Source of the DNA: Mastigias papua
Taxonomy: Eukaryota > Cnidaria > Scyphozoa > Rhizostomeae > Mastigiidae
Assembly: GCA_964019165.1 (NCBI GenBank)
Contig: OZ025269.1
Location: 7,354,669-7,418,668, forward strand
Reading direction: 5' to 3'
DNA: 64,000 nucleotides
The notes beneath the pieces were generated by a model. The model saw only the letters and a list, made by a program, of their open reading frames with translations. It had not been told where the DNA came from and made no database searches. Position 1 is the first letter of the stretch. Every line of letters begins with the position of its first letter. The position numbers and the translations under genes were made by a program. This document shows positions 51,571 through 63,395 of this stretch, in pieces.

Positions 51571-54500
51571 GGCGGGGGTTAACCTGAATTTTTTGCAAAA
51601 TATCAAAAATTATTTTATTCTTGAAATGAAATCTTCAATGCTTTAGAAAACATATCCAGATAGTTTCATTGGTAGCTTGTCACTGGTTATCTTAAAAAAT
51701 ATCCACTTTATACTATCACATATGAGTGTACTGTTTGTTTCCATGGGAGCGCAGTTGTTTACTGTTCTTCTGTCTTGTTTTCTACCCACTGACCACCCCT
51801 AAAAGGGGTGCAAAAGTTCAACCTAGTGAATCAAATGTTGTCCAGCGGTTCTTCAACAGACTATTGCATTGTGGGATAGCAATAGTTATGAGAACTTTAT
51901 TTGAAATTCTCTATGTCGACCTGCTGAAGACATTTGAAAATATTATTTATAAGTATGGTCGGATACAAGAAGAAAAATTGCTATAGAAGAACAAGAAAAG
52001 GTAAAGGATTTACTGGAAATTCAAGGTGGAACAAACCGAAGACGGATGTACATAGTACAATGATTCAGAGTCCTTCTGCAAGTGTTACCCTCGAAGACGA
52101 TGATATGCCGACTAGGCCCAGTGCTTCAAGGAAAGTACTCTATGAACGTGGGTATAGTGAGGAAACTGATACTAATAATGAAGATAGTTTTGATAGTATT
52201 GGTCGTGGATATCGACTGATGGATCTTGACAGTTTGGCTTCAACCGTTTTTGATCTACATCAATGTGAGAAAGGTGTGTATGTCAAACAACATCTTGAGT
52301 ATACACCATTATGCATGTTATTGTAAGTGTGTGTATGCAATTTCTGATAATTTTATGTTATTATATGTTTTGTAAGATCTTGTATGCAGAAGACTTTTGA
52401 AGTATCAACTAAACTGTACTAGTAAGGTATTTCTTATTCTAATCCTCAAGTCAAAAAGTCAGAAGATATGTATGTTTTCTCAATCATAATATCTATCGAT
52501 GATCATTGTGAGACATTTATATGTTATTTTATTTTTTCAGGGAATTTACATCTAAAGGAGAATTTATCATCACAAGCAGGTTTGATGTCAGAACTCTTTT
52601 TTGAGTGTAACATGTGTGAACATATTACTCCTCTGAATACATCCAGCAGTGTCACGAAAAGAGGGAAATCATATGATGTCAACAGGCGAGCTGTTTATCA
52701 TTCCCTGGAAACTGGTGGTGGCTATGAAGGGTTATCAGCATTTTGTAGCATTATGAATATGCCTTGCATCTCAAAGCCAGCATATTCCAAACAAGTTGAA
52801 AACATCCTTGAAGCACAAGAAGAAGAAGTATGTGCAGAGATAACAAGAGCTGGTCAAAGACTTCATCAGTTAATAATTGAAGAAAGCAATCAATCAGAGG
52901 AGGGTCATATTGTTGATGCTGCTGTCAGCTTTGATGGTACCTGGGCTAAGAGAGGGTTCACATCTTTGATTGGAGTTGCAATTGTAATCTCTGTTGATAC
53001 TGGAGAAGTACTTGACTACCATGTTCTATCCAAAACTTGTCAAAAATGCTCCAAGAAGAAGACTGAATGTGAAGGTGATGAAGAAAGACTAGAAAAATGG
53101 AGAATGGAACATATTACTGCTGGTGAATGTGATATCAACTTCACAGGAAGCTCACCAGCAATGGAGGCAGAAGGTGCAGTCATCATGTGGAAAAGATCTA
53201 TCATGAAGCACAATCTTAGGTATAGATGGATGGTTTCTGATGGAGACAGTAAGGCATTCAACTCTGTAGAGAATGTATATGATGGCTGCAAAGTCATCAA
53301 GCTTGACTGTGTTGGCCATGTCCAAAAACGGATGGGAAAGCACTTGATAGCTCTTAAATCAAGAACCAAAGGCAAACTTGCTGATGGAAAGTCAATTGGA
53401 GGACATGGCCGACTTACAGAAGCCAAGATAAAATTATTGCAAAGGTACTATGGTCTTGCCATTCACCAGAATACCATCAAGAAAGCAAATCCCTCTGAGA
53501 CAGAAGTTGATATTGCAGTGTATTCAATGAAAAAGAGCATAATTGCAACTCTGTGCCACAATGTCCTTTGTGCTGATCCAGAGAAACAACACCGTTACTG
53601 CCCTCCTGGTGAAAAGTCATGGTGCAAGTGGCAACAGAATCTGGCTACGGGAACAGCAACTTATAAGAATGACAACTGCCTACCTGAAGTATTTTTAGAA
53701 GTACTGCGTCCTGTATTTGTTCTTTTGAGTGAGACAAAACTTTTGCAAAGATGTGTTCGTGGGACAACACAGAACCCTAATGAGTGCATTAATTCTCTTA
53801 TATGGGCTCGCTGCCCTAAGCACAAACATCATGGTGCAAAAGTTGTCCGCTTTGCTGTTGCATCTGCTGTGTGCCACTTTCATAGTGGTGCATCAAGTAG
53901 GGAGAGGGTCATGGAGAGACTACTCACCCCAGCAGGACACCATAGTAGGACTGCCTTCACAAAGAGAGACAGAAAAAGAGTAAGAAAGGCAGAATCACAA
54001 GCATCAGAGAGAGGAAATAAACAGCGAAAGGGCCAGCAAATCATGCAGATGCGCAGGGAGGAAGCTCTCAGGGAGGCTGAGGGGGTGACATATGAAGCAG
54101 GAGGCTTTTAATTGTAATAGTAAAGTCCCTCAGTTTAAATGAAAACATTTTGAAATGTTATTTGCCATACCTTTCCTTTTTTTACTGTAAATATGTGCCT
54201 TTTTATTATTCACAACTTTAAAGTCATTTTCCCGGAAACAAACTTTTCGACCCTTTGAGAAATCATAACTTTTCAGCCATTTATCCTATTTACATGAAAT
54301 TTTCAGTGTTGTAAGCTCTTATTGAGCTGATTAGGATAAGCAGATGATTTTGTCATGTGATGTGAGCTTTTAATGTTATAGAGGTATGAGTCCAGTGGTC
54401 CTCTAGTGTATATTTCAAAGGCCACTTGTGACTTCAGTGTTGTAGAAATAAGAAATTCATCTGCTTAACTCACATATGACTGTTCCTACTGCAGAAAAAC

Positions 54501-54763
54501 AACAAGGAGATAGAAGCTCCTTGTAGCTCTGATCAGATATCTTTTCTGAAACCCATATGGGTCAGTTTTAACATTGGGTATAATAATGATGTTGGCATCA
54601 GATTTCCCTGCATTTTAGTGGCACAAACTATTTTTTTTCTCATTCTCTGTTTCATAAGCTTTCTATTGATATATAGTTTATTATCGTTTACACCAGAACC
54701 AATGATGCTAGAGCTTTTTTTAAAAAGTGTCGATTTTTGTCAACCTTCACCTTAACCCCCGCC
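51571..54763 (+). mobile_element. Complete Kolobok-type DNA transposon
   Basis: A 3,193-base element flanked on both sides by TTAA (51567-51570 and 54764-54767). Its perfect 12-base terminal inverted repeats are GGCGGGGGTTAA and TTAACCCCCGCC, followed by imperfect subterminal similarity. TTAA duplication is used by piggyBac and Kolobok elements. The transposase inside is not piggyBac-like, and TTAA plus this transposase type fit the Kolobok superfamily. Both ends, the target duplication and an uninterrupted transposase are all present. Confidence 0.85.
51955..54111 (+). CDS. Kolobok-like / 'Mutator-like' DDE transposase, two exons
   Basis: Exons 51955-52273 and 52541-54111 join in phase (G|GG) across a 267-base intron (donor GTGTGT, acceptor TTTTTTCAG), giving about 629 residues with no stop or frameshift. 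The start at MVGYKKKNCYRRTRKGKG is chosen because this basic N terminus is usual in the family; an upstream in-frame ATG lies 21 bases earlier. A C.-C pair (FECNMCEH), VNRRAVYHSL and FCSIMNMPCI precede the catalytic core. Candidate catalytic acids are Asp in VSFDGTWAKRG, Asp in WMVSDGDSKAF and Glu in NPNECINSLIW. The CQKCSKKKTEC and WCKW segments resemble zinc-binding insertions. The C terminus is strongly basic. The role would be cut-and-paste transposition of its own element. Confidence 0.85.
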
Positions 54764-54767
54764 TTAA

Positions 54768-57287
54768 GTCAGAGGCCAACAGCCAAGGGGGGGGGGGGCC
54801 AGGGAGATAGAGTCTTAATTTAAAGTTTGAGATAGTGCCCCTAAGTAAATGATGCATTCTGATGTCTTTGCCGAGGGGCAAATCACAACCTGAAAAGGTG
54901 TACAAAATCTTTTATTTCAAAAACATCATATAACTTTCCAGAGACTTTGTGATTTTTCTGTGATTTTTCTGTGATTTTTCTGTGATTTTTCTGTGATTTT
55001 TCTGTGATTTTTCTGTGAGTTTTCTGTGAGTTTTCTGTGAGTTTTCTGTGATTTTTCTGTGATTTTTGTAATTTTCGGCAAAGGGTAAGAAAAAATCATC
55101 TTCGCATTCATCACATTAGACTCACTTGCATGCAGATTACGACATTTCATTGCAGCACCATCATTTACTATCCTTTCTTCACAACTCTTCCTCGTTCGCC
55201 ATAACTTACCGTTCATGATATTTTTCCTTTGGGGCAGTTGATTTCCGCAACGTCCCTCAGTCAATGAGACTAGCAAAATAAAAATCTTGGTATTTCTACA
55301 ACTTCATCCATTGAGATTCAAAAATTACGTTTAGTCAACATACTTCCCATGGGTACAAAAATATACACGCGTCATTGCTCAACTATATACGTAGGATTGT
55401 TAAAGCTAGACTTCATTTTACAAAAACTCTTAAAGTTTATGATAACAGCAAAATATGTTACACCATAGAAACAAAACTTAACTACATTCACTTAGAAGTC
55501 CTCCAAACACTTCCGATCTGCTAGTAATTTTAACTAAATAGACACAATTTTGCATGTGAAGAGACGAGGTGAAAAGGTCAGACTGGATTTGAATCCTAAT
55601 GCAGTTGAAATTCGATAACTTGAATTGTCGTGGGAAATCGAAGTTTCGTAGAGCTATCGAATGTTCTAGGTAAGGGGCATTATTTCCATAGCAACGGACA
55701 AATGAGTAGAAATAAAGATTTTCCATACCATTAAAAATGACAATACATATTACCGATTGCACTACACACCTATAAATACTTTACGATACTACTATGACGA
55801 TACCATGATGAATGTTTCATAGTTCATCCTTCTACATAAAAAGGTATGCAGTTGGCATTCGACAACTGGATTGCCCGTTAACTCGAACATTTGTTACCTA
55901 CAAAAAATTTTCAGTTCCCTTGATTTCGGCTTCCTATGGAAATATCGCCTGATAAAATTGAACATTAGAAAACCAAATTTCAATTCCCCACGACAATTCG
56001 TGACTACGGCCACTCTTCTCGATTGAATTGATGGGTTCACGTATAAGTGAAGGTAGTAATGAATATTCTATAACTCAGTAAGGGCAATTATGACTAAGTA
56101 GATGTCTCAGAAATCCCACAACTTAAACAGACTATCATAAACAAATCGAAGAACCAGTATCCAGCCACAATTCAATGTATCCTAAAAGATAGTGTACAGT
56201 TGATATGAAGGGCGTTTCTCCTTTTCAGTAAAACGTTAAGTATACTAGGGAACAGTTTGCTTCTAGATTAGTGAAAATTTGACAGTATTGGTTCTACCTT
56301 TAGATTTCGATGGCGAGGAGCTTCAGGCTGGTCAGTATCAGTCCAATCAGAGTTAGAAGCGCTTGAAACAGCAAATTAACACAGCTATGTATCTGTGTAT
56401 GCCCCATCCCAAATACAAGGTAACAATTAGAACATGGATATTAAAATTGGATAATATATATCAACTAGATGATTAAGTCAAACGTGAAGTAACGCTGAAC
56501 GATCAAATATCGAAAGTAAATTGAATGAAATGTGCTCTTTGAAACACAAAACAATTCATAACTACATGAAAGTAAAAATAAACTACTTGAGATGAACCTG
56601 AAGTCCAGTCTCAATTCTGTAAAAGTCTTTCCAACACCAAAAATGAGGACAATATACTTTCAAAATGAGCTGGAACCAGTAAGTAGATAGGTCTTATAGA
56701 ATAAACGGATTATTTCAAAAATTACAACTTGTAACAAACTTGCAACATATACATGATATGACAGAACGTGATCGATGTTCTAATCCTGCAGTAATTTCGT
56801 CCAAAAACTCTTTAATATTCCAGTCTACTTAGGGAGTAAGAATAATGAATAATAATAACTTTACCACGTATGTAATAAAAAGATGCACAAAATACCCTTA
56901 AACTGTAAGGTAATAGCTAATCGCAGATTTAGTCGTTCTCAAAATGAGAATAACTTGCGAAAAGTCTAGAAGTAAAACAATCAAACACCTGAAAAAATAT
57001 AACCTTATATCTTATATCATAAACAACCTTATATCACTATGAAATAATGCGTCGAAGTTTATTTACAGGTAAATGTAATATACACGTCGTCACTTCGTCA
57101 CTAAAGGTAAAATCTACTTATTCTCAGAAAAGACTATTCTTCCAACCAACTAAACACCTGCAGACTACTGAAATGCTTAGCTAGTGATGTACGTTTATCA
57201 AGTTATATACCACATAAATGTGATATTTGTGGAATTAACTTTGCCATTTGAAAGATTATGAAAACTACCAAGAAGAAATGTAAAACG
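54768..57287. other. Spacer between the Kolobok element and the MOK stop codon
   Basis: Apart from the minisatellite, two minus-strand exon-like pieces are visible. 56365-56297 (acceptor CAAG, donor GTAGAA) reads ASNSDWTDTDQPEAPRHRN. A stretch near 55275-55213 ends before GTAAGT. They do not join each other or MOK in a consistent phase, so no gene is called. Confidence 0.35.
54951..55066. repeat. 11-base tandem repeat, GTGATTTTTCT unit
   Basis: About ten and a half tandem copies of GTGATTTTTCT, with three central copies reading GTGAGTTTTCT. Together they look like a recently expanded minisatellite with a local variant. It lies in the spacer beyond the Kolobok element. Confidence 0.95.
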
Positions 57288-60200
57288 CTAGATTTTGTCG
57301 ATCGGAGGAAGAGCAAAATTGCCATAATCAAGCCTTTCCGATGGTGGATCGGGGATCTGAAATGAAAGAAGTAGCAAAAAGTAAACAAGCAAAAAAGCTA
57401 CAGTGTGCAAATATAACAACAATAGAATTAGGTTGATTGCACCACTTAACATTTTATCTTCTTGATCTACTGGTGCATTGCGAATACGAAATTGAGATGT
57501 TTACTTTGAACAAAACTTTCGCTTAGAGGTGGTAATTCGTAAATCACAACTGTCTCAGCTTCAAATGATATAGAACCAAGAATTGCTAATGGAGCTGAAA
57601 ATACAGCATGATTAAATCTTAAAATTGTGAACAACTAGATAAAGTTAATCATTTGCTAACGTTGGAATAAGTAAGTACGATATCTGGAAAATAGGGCTAC
57701 AAGAAAGAGTCTTAAAGGCATCCTCTGTCGTCTCAAAAGCGTATTTTGTCAAAGGATAGTAATTTAAATTATGAAATAACAGCTAAGCCTTTTCTGCGCC
57801 ATCGACTGGATGATTAACAGATTGGATGATTAACAGATTGGATGATTAACAGACTGGATGATTAATAGACTGAATGATAGACACACTCGTAAAAGAGTAA
57901 AGAAGTCCCTTCAAGGAGGGTAGAACAATACTAATACGAAGTCTTGAGAAATTGTGCAAACACCAAGATAATAAATGACTGAAAGAAGCTAATGAAACAT
58001 GAACGTACTGCTTTCTTTGTTTGGTCTTGCTGAAGCAAAGATGGAAATCGTGGGTTGAAAGTTGTTTTTGTTGTGGCAACTGGAATTTTTGGTAATGTAT
58101 AGTTTCCAACTTTAGGTAATGTTCTACCCATTGGTTTTGATGGCATCTCTAGTATTGATCGGTTAAGCTGTTTTCGGCCACCAGCTTTCGGCAAATATAA
58201 GTCCTAATCAAAGACACAGTATATAAAATAAAGAACTATATGATGAAAGTAAGCAAAGATATAAAAGCAAACTTGTAAAGCGTCAAAATGCAGGAAATGC
58301 ATACAAAGTCCATACTATAGCAATCTCACTTTCTCTCGTAACATGTTAAGTATCAGAAAGACAGGCTCAAATTGAAACAAGTCAGTCAATCCTGTGTAAT
58401 CAAGGAAGCAGATATTACAACAAAATGCTTATGAAAGTAGTTCCAACGCGTGTCATTAACTTAAAACTAATGATAAATCGGCTAACTGGATGACAGACTA
58501 TTTTGTGGTTTAGTGAAAAATCAACTATGACTATATGAGAGCCAAGGACCTACTTTTATATCATCGCTGTCCTTCTTTGTAATTCTGAGCTTCTGTGGCA
58601 AAAAGTGAAATGAAGATAATAATCAGTACAAAAGCACAAAATATGCTGTAGTGATTTAAGAACAGTATTTAACGATTGTACATTAGAGGTGCAGGCAGCT
58701 AAGTTAGGTTCAGAAATCTGACATACCAGTGTTCGCACGTTTGTAACTGGTACCGTTACCAAAATGTATTGATACGAAATTAGAATACTCTTGGGCGCCT
58801 AATAGATGTTCTCCTCCCGCTAACTAATTTTTCAAAAATTTTCCGCCCAAGGCATTTGTACTCCAACCTCATACCTATTAATTCGTAAGTAAGCTCCACC
58901 CAAGACAATTTTTAGAGGTGGCACTGCGGCGTGTAAATACAAAACTATCATTGAGATAATCACGCTGATCACACATGCTGTACTGTTTAATATTATTTCA
59001 TTCTGTGAACTTAGCAATACACTTCGCATTACAATACACTTTGCTAGATTTAGTTGAATCTAAACATTGAGTCTTAATTCATTTTTGTAAAATGTTTGTC
59101 CAGAGCACCCTTCTATTCCATTTTTGGCCATTTCCCAACCACTCCGTTTATTCCAACACTCTGTTTATTAGGTATTTGGGATTTCCCTAACCTCCCCGTT
59201 CATTCCAATACCCCTTCTATTGGGCACCCAAGAGTAAGTACCAAGTAAACTAGATAATATGTACTCAGCTGCACATCTAAACGGAATATTTTCATAAAAG
59301 AGCATAAATAGCATTTTTTCACAAAACCAGTTGATGTTGCAATAAGATATAGCAATTAGTGGGCGTAGGTACAAAGGGGAATTTTTGTTCAAATATTAAA
59401 TAGTTTATTGCAAGTAGAAATAATCAAAAACAGATATATAAAATACTACGTGGATCTGCCAACTATTTGAAACAAATACTATATGGTTGTCCTTTTACAA
59501 GCAAGTGCAGGCTGTACTCCTGGTGGGAACTGTTTGTGACAAATTTTGCACATAACATTAGGATTCACCCTGTCTTCTATTCCCTGGGTTGTGTGTCTAC
59601 TACAACCTGAAATCATCTCCAAAGAGTATTTGAAAACTCTCTGCACCATACATCATAAGAGGGCCTTCACAAGAGAAATTTCATACTGGCTTGAAACTCA
59701 CGCCGGCCTGACTTCATTTAGGTTGGGCTAATTTCATTTGCATTCACAAGGATATTTTAAACTGGCTTGAATTCACATCAAGCAGCAGTAACAACACTTG
59801 TGTTTTCATAAATTATTTAGCATAATAATTCCACCCCAGGATGCACTTTAGCTTTGATTTTGCGTGTTCGATTCGTTTTTGTTTGAAAAAATGGGCTCAC
59901 ATGAGAAATTCACGCCGACTTGAAATTTCAAACCGGTTTGATAAGCCGAATTGAAACTCAGGGCAGCGTGAGTTTCAATTCAACTTAAGCCTGGTATCCA
60001 TATAGTCGTTGAGGGTCGTTGACGGTCTTTCCTAAAGCTTAAAGACTGTCAGCGACCCACAACGACTATATGGAAACAACCCAGTAGTCATTTTAATCAC
60101 ATTAACGACTGAGTCGTTGAGGGTCGCTGAGATAGAACTAACTTCTATCTCAGCGACCCGCAACGACTGACAAAACCTGTCATCGACCCAAAAAAAGCTC

Positions 60201-63200
60201 AATATCACCCGTGATGGCGGACAAGCAACATCATACCAAGTTAGGGAACTTTACCATGTGTGATTTTATGCCCGAGATTCACGTATTATTACCTATATAG
60301 TGAATTAAGCAAACATTTTTTTCAATCCTGCAGACGTAGCAAAGAATTTTTCAGTCTTTGTGTTCTTATCTTTCTCGTCTGAATGAATTTAATGTCACAA
60401 ATGAATAGACCAGCAACAAAAAGTCCTTGCCTGTTTCTGTCATGCTTGACAATTTTCTTTGTGGTGCCAGTTGCTTGAAAGGCCTAGAGCGCGCTGCAAC
60501 TCTGACATACTTTGAACGACCCACAACGACCCTCGACGACCCTCAACGACCCTCAACGACCCTCAAAGACTATATGGAAATGCACCTATGTCAGCGACCC
60601 ACAATGACTGAAAAAGACTGTCAACGACCCTCAACGACCCTCAAGGACTATATGGATACCAGGCTTTACTCATGTGAACACTCAAAGGGACTTGATCACA
60701 CCCCGAATTGAACTCAGGCCGACGTGAGTTCTTTTTTACCAAAGTACTAATTAGACTTAAAAAATACTTTCTCTCCTCAGCACCACCTACAGCGGTAATG
60801 ACTCAAGGTCATCTAGTCCCAATGGCGTATGGTGCCTACATTGCAATATTAGCAGTGCAGTACACAAAAAAATACATAAGGAGGTTGAGCGCTGCTGATA
60901 TATTATTCAGATTATGATTGAGGCGTGAGTTTCAAACCGGTCTGACATTTCTCATTTGAAGGTCCTCTAAGAGTATATCCATCACACACTACTTATGATT
61001 CTCAAATCCTAGTATAGTGAGATGTCATCGATGGATTTTGAAACAACAAGAGACATTTTGGGATCAAACTGCTGTCAGCCTTGTCGCTATGGAACAACAG
61101 TCAACCAAATCTTCTTGAGAGACGAAAAATGGAATTTGCTATGAATCAAACAAACCAATAAACAAGAAATTGCTTAGAGAAACTATCATAATAACCTATG
61201 ACACCCCAAACAAAATGTAACAAAGATATGAATAAAAGATTAAAGTCATAAGAATTATTACCCTTTGGTGATGTTTCACCGGTACAACTGGAGGAGGAAC
61301 TGTTGATTGTGATGTTTCTTCGTTGTTATTTGAAGTGCGTGCAATTGCAGCTGCTCTTTTATCAGCATCTCTATCAATATGATATGAAAACAACAAATGA
61401 AAATGTATCTCCAAATTGTTTGCATCCAAGCAATTTCAAAGTAAACTTGAAGAGATAACAAGCATTGTGAACGTAGTGGTTATTGTAGTTGTGAAGGATG
61501 TTACAATGAATGATTTCTATGGTACAATAGCAAACATCATGGACACCGGTGCAAAGAGAGAACTCTGATTATTAGGTCTGGAAATCTTTTAGAAATACCT
61601 GAGACTCTTGAAATAGGACTGACGCAGAATTTGCTTTGCAGATGGCCTGCAATAAAGCAAGAAAAGTGCTAAATTAAATATGTAGACCAGCAGTCAATCC
61701 TAAATCACAAAATACATTATCTTCAAAACATCTCTTCTATTGTCAAAAATTAAAATATAGCACTTCGCAAAACATAATGGCCAAAGAAAAACACCAATCC
61801 TGCACACTTTCAATGCATCGATACTCAATGGCACCAAGTGCCAAAATTCATTTGAATCACACAAACGTAAAGAACTCTAATTATACTCTGTATAAATATT
61901 CTCGATTTTCTATAAATTAATTTATTGGTGTACATGAACAAAAAGATATACCGTTCTTCAGGATCATAAGTACACATTACTTCTATTACTTGTATACATT
62001 CCCGCGAACCATTCGACAATAAATGAGAAATTCCACATTTGTCTTTATACGGAAAATTGAAATTCATGTGACGCGATCTAAGATATAGAATACAAGATAT
62101 AAAGTGAGTTGTGAAAGACAAATGAACAAATCTCAACACAAAACTAAAACGGCAGCAAGTAGGCGGTAAAATCTATCCAAAGCTCCGCGACTGCATAAAA
62201 TATCAAATTGCGAGAATCTGAAGACAATAACTCACCAAGCATTTCTCGCAAATTCTAAAGCAGGGAAAGATGCAAATGATACAATCAAAAACTGTGCATA
62301 TCTTACTTTTTTAATCTGTTAAGAAGAGCTTGATTAGGAGTTCCAAGTAAATCGTGAATCTTTGCAATCTGATCAACTTCGTTAGAGCCAGGGAATAATG
62401 GACGGAGTCTAGAGTATCAATAGCATGAAATGAAATTTTAAATCTAGCTAGATTAAATCCATTACCAAATGTATATAACTCCAATAGATAGGAATAACTC
62501 ATCTCTGCAAGTTCAAATGCAGGTTTTGATAGATAAAAGTACTTGAACTGATGCAAATTTGCAGTAAACTTAATATATATTTTGAAGCCTTGGCTTACTA
62601 TTTATTATTTTTTCTTCCCCTATAATGTTAAATTTATTCATGGGGCACTCTGTCATTGTACATCTATAAATGCACAACCCAATGCCAATAAATCCCACCG
62701 ATTCGGTGATCCACTTTCGGTTTAATCACAGAATTTTTCGATCTGATGACCAGCCAATCGGATAGCCAATCATAATGGTGACAAGAAGAACTGACAGATA
62801 GCTAATCAGAAAAACTTTGCACGTACGAGAGTATTTCATAAAAGACACAACCAATCCCCCAAATGTCCATTTTATATGTATAATATCCATCAGTGAGCAA
62901 ACACTCTGGCGCTCTATACCTGAAATTATCAGAAATGCACTATTTTGAATATCGTGTATCAGAGACTCGTTATAAAAAGTAGAATCAAACATATAGAATG
63001 GTATAGATGATTGCAGATTTTTGAGGATTATATCATAAAAAATTCCTGTCAGATTGTAAAATACATTGCACCCTACTCGCTCAAATCAAATATTTATTAA
63101 ATAGCATTGCCACATATGCAAATTCAGTCCTAACACTAATGAAAAGCCGACTCGGCTAGAAACATTGCGTACACTTGCAAAACATCTAAGAATATAGATA

Positions 63201-63395
63201 TAATAATGCAGGCCTGCTTCAGTCAATTAATCTATGAACATCCATCAAGACAGAAAATAACAAATACAGTAATACATATTATGTCGACAGTCCACAGGCA
63301 ACTACATACCATCTTGTTGAAATGTATTCTGTATATGGTTGTTTTGAATAGACACTTCGACATGATCCTAAATCTGCCAGCTTAACTACCCCATC
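57288..63395 (-). CDS. MOK: MOK (RAGE1) ciliary protein kinase, C-terminal nine exons
   Basis: MOK is a Ser/Thr kinase of the RCK/MAK group that acts in cilia. Exons in order: 63395-63310, 62919-62827, 62408-62307, 62077-61952, 61646-61599, 61370-61262, 58592-58554, 58203-58009, 57356-57288. All phases match, giving about 288 residues plus stop. The first has [20 protein letters not shown], with the TEY activation loop diagnostic of MOK, then [68 protein letters not shown] and [13 protein letters not shown]. The DFG metal-binding triplet reads DLG. The tail is variable and proline/basic, with [12 protein letters not shown] and a final LPPIDKI stop at 57290-57288. The glycine loop, VAIK lysine and HRD loop lie upstream of the window. 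Confidence 0.93.
57804..57877. repeat. 16-base tandem repeat, GATTGGATGATTAACA unit
   Basis: About four and a half tandem copies of GA(C/T)TGGATGATTAACA, lying in the last intron of MOK. Confidence 0.92.
58789..59234. mobile_element. TA-flanked element, CTCT family, copy 2
   Basis: A 446-base element in a MOK intron, flanked by TA (58787-58788 and 59235-59236). The ends are CTCTTGGGCGCCTAATAG and CTATTGGGCACCCAAGAG, inverted with two mismatches. Its end (CTCT...GCCTAAT) and subterminal GCTAACTAATTTTTCAAAAA resemble the element at 44771-45637. No coding capacity. Confidence 0.8.
59659..60967. mobile_element. Outer Harbinger-like element interrupted by another element
   Basis: TAA flanks both ends (59656-59658 and 60968-60970). 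Terminal inverted repeats of about 50 bases begin GAGGGCCTTCACAAGAGAAA at the left and end TTTCTCATTTGAAGGTCCTC at the right, about 80% complementary, and include TTGAAACTCACGCC. Additional internal copies of 'AAACTCACGCC' and 'TCAAACCGGTTTGA' motifs occur. A 3-base TWA target fits PIF/Harbinger-type MITEs. Its total length includes the inserted element 59988-60665. Confidence 0.72.
59988..60665. mobile_element. Inner element nested in the Harbinger-like MITE
   Basis: A 678-base element with ends AGCCTGGTATCCATATAGTC and GACTATATGGATACCAGGCT, perfect inverted repeats apart from one base just inside, flanked by TTA (59985-59987 and 60666-60668). The subterminal regions are built from repeated CGACCCTCAA (right) and TTGAGGGTCG (left) units, so the arms fold extensively. 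No coding sequence. The TTA target duplication again suggests a PIF/Harbinger-type transposase. Confidence 0.82.

Noticed and set aside
52468..52540. Transposase start at the ATG at 52468
   Set aside because: This region is the intron; the acceptor at 52540 and in-phase upstream exon with the basic N terminus give a better model.
54951..55066. CRISPR-like array
   Set aside because: Units are contiguous 11-mers with no spacers, and the genome is eukaryotic.
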